From the NCBI RefSeq assembly GCF_000330505.1, contig NW_004443518.1, forward strand, positions 84,776 to 98,328: DNA of 13,553 nucleotides, in the 5' to 3' direction. This document shows, in pieces, positions 8,601-13,553 of the stretch. The position numbers and the translations under genes are program-made. Under the pieces are notes generated by a model that made no database searches, was not told the DNA's origin, and worked only from the letters and a program-made list of their open reading frames with translations. The DNA is from Entamoeba invadens IP1. Lineage: Eukaryota > Evosea > Mastigamoebida > Endamoebidae. The number at the start of each line of letters is the position of its first letter. The stretch's first letter is position 1.

Positions 8601-10702
8601 AAAACGAAAAATGTCTTGTATGTGACGAAGGGTATTTCCACGATGTCAATAACTCATGTGTAACAATAGAAACACATTTTAATAATTGCACTCATTCAAT
8701 ATCTGAAAAAGACCGCTGTTATCAATGTATAACTGGATATTTTCTTATTCACAATCAATGTGAAAAGTGTTTAGAAAATTGTATTGATTGTTATAACAAA
8801 GAACAATGTCTTTTATGTCAAGATGGATACTATTTACAAAACAATGGGTCTTGTTCACATGTTTCTGATATTTCCAATCATTGTAAAAGACTAATACGAG
8901 GGGGTTCCTCGTGTGCACTCTGTGATTTAAAATACTTTAGAAATTCTAAAGGTATGTGCGAGAAGTGCATAGAAAGTTGTGCAGACTGTAATCAGAATTC
9001 CACATGTCTCAATTGTGATAAAGATAATTACTTATTAACAGACTCGACCAAATGTATTTCCTATGATGAGTTGGTGAATTGCACATCAAAAAGTCAGAGT
9101 GGATGTCTGTTGTGTAACACCGGATTTTATATTGACAATCAGAAGTGTCTGCCTTGTAATACAAAAACGGATAATTGTACTGAATGTGTGCAATATGGTG
9201 TTTGTGTGCTTTGTGAAGACACTTTTATTCTCAAAAACGAGAAGTGTATTCCAATAAATAAAGTTTCAAAGTGTCTAGAAATAACAAATTCGAAGTGTTC
9301 CAAATGTTCCTTCTGGCATGTACCAGAATCTTCAGGAACGTCTTGTAATGTACACGTAGTGTGGTGGGTCATTTTTATAAGTGTTTTATTTGTAGTGATA
9401 ATAATACTAACACTCGTCATATTAACAATTATTATCATATTAAAAATATTGGAACATAAAAGGCATGAGAAAGAAAGGAAGAAGACTTGTCTTTTTGTTA
9501 TGAGTAGTTCTAACATCAAATTTCTAAAAACTTCGAATGATGATATTGTTGTTAACATGAAAGAAATACAATTTGAAAGTGTCTCGTATGGAGACATAAA
9601 AGTAGATGAAGAAACGCGGGAATTGATCTGTGTTGGCAATATCTCTAAAAACATAGTAAAAGTGCAGTTTACTTTTAAAGAAAGCAATTATAAATACTCA
9701 TTCAGAACACAACCAGAAGTTATTGCTATCCCAAAAGGAAAAGCGTGCGAATTCGAAATCTTTTTAACACCAAATTGCTCAACAAAAATCGACGACAATA
9801 TTTATTTATTCTCTGCAAATTTGACGAGTGGAAAGACCTCAGAAAGTCAAATCCAAATTAGAGCAAAAACTGAAATATCAACTAAATTAGACCCAGATGA
9901 GTTAATTGAAAACAAAAAAGTTGGTGAAGGCTCGTTTGGAATTGTTTATCATGGGGAATTCAGAGGGAGTGACGTTGCTATAAAGAAAATGAAAGAGATG
10001 AATCAAAGTGATAAGGCCATACAAGAGTTTGAGAAGGAAGTTGCCATGTTAGACAAGTTTAGAAGTGAATATATTGTACATTTCTACGGAGCCGTGTTTA
10101 TACCAAATAAAATTTGCATGGTAACTGAATTTGCTCAATATGGGAGTGTTAGAGACTTGATGAAACACAAAAAGAGTGAAGATGTTGCGCTCAATATGAA
10201 AGTCAAGTTTTGTTTGGATGGGGCAAAGGGCGTGTTTTATTTACATGAAAATGGGGTGTTACATAGAGACATCAAACCAGACAATTTCCTTGTGTTTTCA
10301 CTTGATTTAAACGACAAGGTCAATGCTAAATTGACGGATTTTGGGAGTGCAAGAAATGTGAATCAACTCGTCTCTAATATGACATTCACCAAGGGAATTG
10401 GTACGCCAAAATATATGGCGCCTGAGGTCTTAAACAAAGAGAAATACACAAAAGGCGCAGACGTCTTTTCGTTTGCTATTACAATGTATGAAGTCTTAAC
10501 ATGGAAAGACCCGTTTCCCAAAGAAAAATTTAGATTTCCATGGTCAATAGCTGATTTTATTAGCGCCGGGAAACGATTTGACAGACCAGAAGAAATACCA
10601 GAAAAACTCTTTGATATCTTGAAAGTGATGTGGAACCAAAGTTCACGAGAAAGATGTGATATAAAGAAAACTATTGAAATGCTTGAAAATTACTTGAAAT
10701 AA
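5582..10702 (+). CDS. Receptor-like transmembrane protein kinase (Entamoeba TMK family)
   Basis: This 1706-aa uninterrupted frame encodes a single-pass surface kinase. Residues 1-19 are a hydrophobic signal peptide. A large ectodomain (about 20-735), rich in Asn and N-glycosylation sequons, has scattered cysteines. A cysteine-rich stalk (about C741-C1255) has repeated CxxC units, with clear repeats starting near 803, 865, 1060, 1126 and 1189. One transmembrane helix (about 1259-1290) is followed by a basic stop-transfer stretch (KHKRHEKERKK-like). After a beta-rich juxtamembrane module (about 1303-1435) comes the kinase domain (about 1441-1706): glycine loop VGEGSFGIV from 1447, VAIK lysine K1468, HRDIKPDN at 1561-1568, DFG at 1586-1588 and APE at 1613-1615. 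All main catalytic residues are present, so it should be active. The KPDN loop suggests Ser/Thr specificity within the tyrosine-kinase-like group. The distal Arg-Pro of subdomain XI is replaced by Arg-Cys. The first ATG is chosen because the signal peptide follows it directly and stops lie upstream. The TMK subfamily and ligand are unknown. Confidence 0.93.
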   Translation: MIINSLVVIYYLIISVKSGDDWCEVNSVITWYYNYNTCFRDHWNYKDGDFNFENGCCLNETKTFEETTSGGYEYRTFKFKDGAVINLKTLFIREQYSQHSFYVSERARPEGLFVSLGCYNNEKFCRKSVDDGKILGIDLHYRGISIYSDIKENIRIDDYIEKNEMPPQLFIDGKETPNNVEFIYRYLKNYDYAFSRRRFLFTGNVDDGNVRVLYEKLNDEKYYNGRPVCERNGFKRFLAFLDGEDLANVMNTTCNCKRINDMEIIGDDNWYYPDCKYNSSLFDLDLTTDVFETQFNVNIQITKWYSIIFSTFKYYVLNSIQITNSLLSFETLEMNQDTNVIVNMNVIIQNLQINSIGMYQFSYDLNVVNVIYNEQLNNKILFIILGKLTNTNNVLSSCGFRAFYTINDGYMCYCNNTGGTWDPSLENVLYKGDCFNNTQQSKLTLQLDADIYNPTETQKWQQINILNNNITIDGVNELIMSVIHLESDLFLYTKITITNEIQFVKNAHCIVKNEGIMTLQQSAQITLINVTNNTNHNGKIQVESGGVFKYLNIQNAIQWVNTTPIDFCVELFSFQNNQESTFTLSNSIFIEKKLMRVCPNSIFPFQKTCCNFTGNNMDDYQSYEEKVLHCPINNENATIILKNIFFEQLGDFKGIFSQDSENYKQIKFEKKQELNTQFHETIETTLFVSNNSLNNGNYKLLFGTLKLFIGTNFGFEISTQKMNEKLSQNPLVIISDTNYPCKALEAKAVENEISRCLACNNSYYYQNNTCNPISNYCNNIYTTKTYSICEECELGYEANRNNCVQCRSQCQRCSNNKCVLCEKDYYYDKDGTCSRMNNAKGYIVLYELQRTRKCVIGYYSSFVDCLPCSQNCIQCYNSSICQICNTKSFLVENETSKFCGIQSGVELSSNTKVIFCKNSFYLNYEENNCEKCSLKYGELCDFCDSKKCFNCSQDGVINTITGKCEILTETHCQMTQNTHCTICTTPNYSINSSGLCDINTNCLVSWKNEKCLVCDEGYFHDVNNSCVTIETHFNNCTHSISEKDRCYQCITGYFLIHNQCEKCLENCIDCYNKEQCLLCQDGYYLQNNGSCSHVSDISNHCKRLIRGGSSCALCDLKYFRNSKGMCEKCIESCADCNQNSTCLNCDKDNYLLTDSTKCISYDELVNCTSKSQSGCLLCNTGFYIDNQKCLPCNTKTDNCTECVQYGVCVLCEDTFILKNEKCIPINKVSKCLEITNSKCSKCSFWHVPESSGTSCNVHVVWWVIFISVLFVVIIILTLVILTIIIILKILEHKRHEKERKKTCLFVMSSSNIKFLKTSNDDIVVNMKEIQFESVSYGDIKVDEETRELICVGNISKNIVKVQFTFKESNYKYSFRTQPEVIAIPKGKACEFEIFLTPNCSTKIDDNIYLFSANLTSGKTSESQIQIRAKTEISTKLDPDELIENKKVGEGSFGIVYHGEFRGSDVAIKKMKEMNQSDKAIQEFEKEVAMLDKFRSEYIVHFYGAVFIPNKICMVTEFAQYGSVRDLMKHKKSEDVALNMKVKFCLDGAKGVFYLHENGVLHRDIKPDNFLVFSLDLNDKVNAKLTDFGSARNVNQLVSNMTFTKGIGTPKYMAPEVLNKEKYTKGADVFSFAITMYEVLTWKDPFPKEKFRFPWSIADFISAGKRFDRPEEIPEKLFDILKVMWNQSSRERCDIKKTIEMLENYLK
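7802..9346 (+). other. Cysteine-rich CxxC-repeat stalk of the kinase
   Basis: Cysteines from residue 741 to 1255 recur as CxxCxxxCxxC followed by aromatic Tyr/Phe residues and a closing Cys (for example CEKC-ENC-DC-QCLLC then a GYYLQNNGSC-like tail). The spacing recalls furin-like and growth-factor-receptor cysteine-rich repeats, and also Giardia and Entamoeba surface proteins. Such stalks are probably disulfide-bonded and extend the ectodomain from the membrane. Confidence 0.8.
9356..9451 (+). other. Transmembrane helix of the kinase
   Basis: Residues about 1259-1290 are almost all Val, Ile, Leu, Phe and Trp, with no charge until the Lys near the end. A Lys/Arg/His-rich stretch follows at once, which places the C-terminal kinase in the cytoplasm. 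Confidence 0.9.
9488..9886 (+). other. Juxtamembrane beta-rich module, possibly MSP/ASH-like
   Basis: Residues about 1303-1435 alternate hydrophobic and polar residues as in a beta sandwich. The pattern is: a strand ending in LICVGN-Ser, then VKVQFTF, YSFRTQPEVIAIPKG, CEFEIFLTPNC, and IYLFSANL. The order 'N-x(n)-V-x-F, Tyr-x(n)-P, Ile-x-x-G, hydrophobic strand, Cys' is reminiscent of major-sperm-protein/ASH immunoglobulin-like folds. That homology is a suggestion from pattern only. Confidence 0.45.
9902..10699 (+). other. Protein kinase catalytic domain, tyrosine-kinase-like type
   Basis: The domain spans residues about 1441-1706, which is full length for a kinase. It has the glycine loop, K1468, a helix-C glutamate in FEKEVAML, the catalytic D1563 and N1568, D1586 of DFG, and APE 1613-1615. 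The segment GADVFSFAITMYEVLTWKDPF matches subdomain IX of TKL kinases. The protein ends four residues after the last helix, so there is no C-terminal tail for docking. Confidence 0.93.
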
Positions 10703-10728
10703 TTTTTGTTAATTGTTTTTTATATTCA
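10700..10728 (+). terminator. Probable polyadenylation/3'-end signal of the kinase gene
   Basis: The stop codon is embedded in TAATTTTTG, and a second TTAATTG follows within 15 bases and runs into a T-tract. Entamoeba genes commonly use a TAATT-like signal close to the stop followed by a pyrimidine stretch, so a 3' untranslated region of only tens of bases is expected. Confidence 0.5.
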
Positions 10729-10805
10729 AAATGGTTTAACTTTTCATGAACTTAAACTTGAATTCAAAAAAGACTTCGGGTACGCGCTTTTTGTTATGAA
10801 AAATT

Positions 10806-10870
10806 AGTATTTAAAAATGCTATTAAAACGGGATATTTTTTACCCTATTCTTTCGCGTTTTTAATACTAA
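10806..10870. repeat. Inverted repeat downstream of the kinase
   Basis: TTAGTATTTAAAAATGC (about 10806-10820) pairs with GCGTTTTTAATACTAA (about 10855-10870) with one or two mismatches. The loop includes a second small pairing of GGG with CCC around the ACGGGATATTTTTTACCC stretch. It directly abuts the folded segment that follows. Confidence 0.4.
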
Positions 10871-10927
10871 AGGGTTTTTTGGGGATAAGGTGTATCCTCA
10901 GGATCAAAGCCATCCTTATTAACCCTT
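10870..10927. other. Compact multi-stem foldable segment, function unknown
   Basis: Three nested pairings occur in order. AAGGGTT (10870-10876) pairs with AACCCTT (10921-10927). ATAAGG (10885-10890) pairs with CCTTAT (10914-10919). An apical ATCC/GGAT hairpin (10894-10904) closes the structure. The segment is clearly richer in G and C than the surrounding spacer. It could be a small structured RNA, a palindromic transposon remnant or a chromatin element; the sequence does not decide. Confidence 0.4.
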
Positions 10928-12485
10928 CCAGTACCAAAAAGTTCCAAAAAATGTAAACTTATTTATATCTTATTCATTTTGAGTGTATATTAGAAAGAAA
11001 TAATGCAAAAAACGCTTTAAACTTTTAACAACCATGGGGAATACCAGGAAACAAAATTAATAGTAAAAAATAATTTAATTTACTATAAATTAATAGTAAA
11101 TTTTAACCTAAAATCGTATTTTTGTTGAAAAAAGGTTCACTTTATCAGTGAGAATAACTTGACGAAGTTTCCTGTAATTATTTTCAAGTTTAATTTTTTT
11201 TATTTCAAAAAATTGTGTATAGTACAATAAACTATACACAATAAGTCTTTCTATAAACAGGGTTTTAAAATAAGAAAAACGTATCAAATAAAATTCTGAT
11301 AAAAATTTATTATTGAAAAACAAGGGATAAGTCATACTTTGAAAATTCCAAAAGTAATTATTTTAATTTAGTTTATATTGTAAATGTTTTGATGTTTTGT
11401 AACTAATGTGTAAAAATGTTGATATTTTATTGAATTTTGATATATGTAACAAACAATCAAATATTATGATATTAGTTGTGTAAACACACTAATGGTTAGC
11501 GTTCTCGCTTTATAACCTTTTGTTGAGAATCATATGTATACGAGATATATTTACAAAATTTTTCTTCTTAACTATCGTTTTAAAAAAATCGTTTTCATTC
11601 CACAAAATAAACCAAATGTATATGAATAACATTACTACCTTTTAAACTTTTTTAAAGAAAGAACCTTTATATACATTACTCTAAATTATTATAAAATATA
11701 TGTTATAACTAATTTGTATGACACAACTGTGTTAGACTTTCAATTTATATAATATACAAAAAAATAAAACTTGCAAACTTTTTATATATTATAAATGTAA
11801 TATCAAACCGGAACTGAAAACTATCATATTAAAACTAAATAATGTTTTATTTTAAACAACTTTTAGTTTACAGATTTAAGTTTATAATCATTTGTATGCG
11901 TGTTATAACAATCATATTTCTGGTATTGGAAGGGTTAAAAAATATTTTTCTGATGATACAAAAATCAAATCCATAAGGTTCAGTTCCCCATAAGGCCCAC
12001 TTTCATAACTCAAGTTATAATTTACACTTAATATTTCGAGCCAAAGTTCAAATTTTAAATAATGGTAATAATTTGTCATAAATGCCAAAATATTAAAAAC
12101 CATCAAAAATCGCCACAATTATCAGTGAACAAAAACAATAATTATATCTCGCGAACTTGAGACGGGAAATAATAAAGTGTGAATTAAACTTGTTCATATT
12201 ATGATTATATACTTATTGAAATTATTTCCGAATCCGTTTTAATAACAAAACGATTGAAATTTACGTTTAAATTAATAATTGTTTTTTAATCAAAATGAAA
12301 ATTGAAAAAGTCGAAAACACTGATTTAATAAAAATGCAATTTTAAAAATTTAACAAATATATTAATAACTTTGTAATTTAAGCAATTATTCAAATTTATT
12401 ATAATAACATAGTTAATCATGTTGTGTATATTTTAATATGATTGATTCATTTTGATATTAACTTGTGTTTCAAACAGATTTACAG
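10928..12485. other. Long AT-rich downstream spacer
   Basis: No gene is supported. Short minus-strand frames at 11108-11335 and 11912-12118 exist. The second has a less biased amino-acid mix than its surroundings and may be a coding remnant, but it matches nothing I recognise. A perfect hairpin lies at 11212-11242, and a smaller one (TTTACTAT/ATAGTAAA) near 11080-11101. Confidence 0.5.
11212..11242. repeat. Perfect 12-bp hairpin with 7-base loop
   Basis: ATTGTGTATAGT (11212-11223) and ACTATACACAAT (11231-11242) are exact reverse complements around the loop ACAATAA. No T-tract follows and no gene end is near. It is a strong cruciform or RNA hairpin candidate without a known role. Confidence 0.6.
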
Positions 12486-12668
12486 TTCTGAGGATGGCAA
12501 TTATTTTCTGAGGATGACAGAAATAGAAAGTTAACACTTTTACATCGGTCTGAAATGTATATTGAGTAAGTTACTATTTTTGAATATGGGAACAAGTCAT
12601 TTCACTTCTTGGATGTTTAAGTCTGTGTTGATAAAGTCTGTTTGTTACACGACTTACCATCCTCAGAG
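12486..12668. repeat. Short inverted-repeat element with TCTGAGGATGG ends
   Basis: TTCTGAGGATGGCA (12486-12499) is followed 20 bases later by a tandem near-copy, TTCTGAGGATGACA (12506-12519). The reverse complement of 12657-12668 repeats TCTGAGGATGGT. The inside has a direct repeat, AAGTCTGT, twice within about 25 bases near 12620-12641. It may be a tiny MITE; no target duplication is evident. Confidence 0.45.
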
Positions 12669-12810
12669 ATATTTATAGCACTGCCACTATTGATTTAAAA
12701 ATTTATAAATAAAATTATCAAAGAATTTTTATAAAGTGAGTTTTGTTAATTGATTATATTAAAAATCGTCAAAACACAACAAAACGCCAAATAATAAATA
12801 AAATTAATTA

Positions 12811-12959
12811 TTAAGACATATTACTGGATGAAACCCATCCACTGGACACATATATCTATTTTTTCTATCCACTGGACAACCATTTTTATGGATGGCAAAA
12901 ATATTTTTTAAAATAAATAGATTATTCATTTTTTATGTAAATAAAAATTTATTTTGCCG
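12811..12959 (-). repeat. Dispersed 145-bp repeat, copy B (inverted)
   Basis: The reverse complement runs from CGGCAAAATAA to GTCTTAA and matches copy A at 3983-4127. The two GTCCAGTGGAT units and the TGGATGGGTTTCATCCA hairpin are fully conserved. Copies A and B face each other across the kinase gene with their CGGC ends outward. Confidence 0.8.
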
Positions 12960-13159
12960 ATTAATTTGTATTAATTTTTGTAAATTTAAAAAATATAAAG
13001 AAAGGTTTAAATATTTAAATATTAAAATTTGTATAATAATTTTATACAATAATTTTTTATTTAAATAAAAAATGTAAGAATTATAACATTCAAATATTAA
13101 TATGTGTTTAAAAAGTAGATTTTGTGGCTCTAATTAAATAAAAAAGATCTGTAATACAT

Positions 13160-13482
13160 ATGAAACGTTTAAACATCACGCACAACGACGAAAATTTTGA
13201 CTTTTAAAAACAAAAATTAGAATTGTTTGATAAAAAAGTCAAAGAAATGGTAAAGAAACATTAAAAAACAAAATTGAAAAAATTGAAAAAAAAGAAGCCA
13301 AAAAAGAAGTCAGAAAATATAACGAGAAATTACCGATTCCATTGGGTTTAGAGTTTAAAAACGACGTTCAAGATGTTCCAAAATTCACTCTACCATTAAC
13401 CTGTCGATTACCTTTTGAAGATAATCATATATTGAATGAAGAAGACGTTGAGTTAATTATAATTAGCTCAAAAGAAAAGTGA
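13160..13482 (+). pseudogene. Decayed lysine-rich coding sequence, unidentified
   Basis: An ATG at 13160 opens a frame with protein-like content (KRLNITHNDENFDF) that meets stops at 13205 and 13262. It continues as a Lys-rich stretch. Within the A-run near 13286-13293 the open frame shifts. The new frame reads EAKKEVRKYNEKLPIPLGLE and on to a TGA at 13480-13482, with a normal amino-acid mix and visibly higher GC than its surroundings. A third frame shows residual coding character after 13482 (ISWRDYCNLKIELN) up to the window edge. Two stops plus a frameshift indicate a dead gene, or an assembly error in homopolymers. I do not recognise the family; the first part is probably a coiled coil. Confidence 0.5.
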
Positions 13483-13553
13483 CAAAAAAGACACCAGAAT
13501 AATACTTAAAGATATCATGGAGAGACTATTGTAATTTGAAAATTGAATTAAAT

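Noticed and set aside
7802..9346. Regularly spaced repeats in the stalk as a CRISPR-like or tandem DNA repeat
   Set aside because: The periodicity is at the protein level (cysteine spacing). The nucleotide sequence is not repeated and the frame is continuous.
9139..9687. 182-codon open frame on the minus strand
   Set aside because: It lies opposite the cysteine-rich stalk, transmembrane helix and juxtamembrane module of the kinase, has no recognisable domain, and is explained as an antisense shadow.
11484..11535. tRNA-like 5' half: TAATGGTTAGCG followed by CTCGCTTTATAA, resembling a D-loop and an isoleucine (UAU) anticodon arm
   Set aside because: The 3' side of the anticodon stem does not pair (CCTTTT instead of GCGAG), no proper T-loop GTTCGAATC follows, and there is no acceptor-stem partner. 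At best it is a broken fragment.
11912..12118. 68-codon minus-strand frame as a small gene
   Set aside because: The composition is moderately protein-like, but there is no recognisable domain, no clear promoter or 3' signal and no supporting neighbour. It is mentioned in the spacer entry only.

Overview
The window looks like nuclear DNA from an Entamoeba species. It is very AT-rich, has long gene-poor spacers, and contains one intact, intronless 5.1-kb gene for a receptor-like transmembrane kinase (TMK), the family expanded in these amoebae. The several short inverted-repeat DNA elements, one with Tc1/mariner-type ends, fit the DNA-transposon-rich reptile parasite E. invadens better than E. 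histolytica. The genus is inferred from the kinase architecture and the species only from the repeats.

Layout. Positions 1-5473 hold no gene I can support. This stretch is a patchwork of inverted-repeat structures: a palindromic segment (302-480), a 1.88-kb element with 71-bp terminal inverted repeats (692-2571), a 0.84-kb element with shorter imperfect arms (3021-3863), one arm of a dispersed repeat (3983-4127), and a 1149-bp Tc1/mariner-like element (4324-5472) with 58-bp ends, CAGT termini and flanking TA dinucleotides. The right end of this last element lies only about 110 bp before the kinase start codon, so the gene's proximal promoter abuts a transposon end.

The kinase gene (5582-10702, + strand, 1706 aa) encodes a signal peptide, a large ectodomain, a long CxxC-type cysteine-rich stalk, one transmembrane helix, a cytoplasmic beta-rich module that I suspect is an MSP/ASH-like sandwich, and a protein kinase domain with all main catalytic residues. 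It is presumably a surface receptor-like kinase; its ligand and substrates cannot be read from the sequence.

Downstream (10703-13159) there is a probable polyadenylation signal, a compact folded segment (10870-10927), a perfect 12-bp hairpin (11212-11242), a short inverted-repeat element (12486-12668) and the second, inverted copy of the dispersed repeat (12811-12959). The last 400 bases carry a decayed lysine-rich coding sequence with two in-frame stops and a frameshift (13160-13482). Nothing here looks like a multi-gene system. The points of most interest are the kinase's juxtamembrane module, the transposon next to its promoter, and the inverted 145-bp repeats bracketing the locus.
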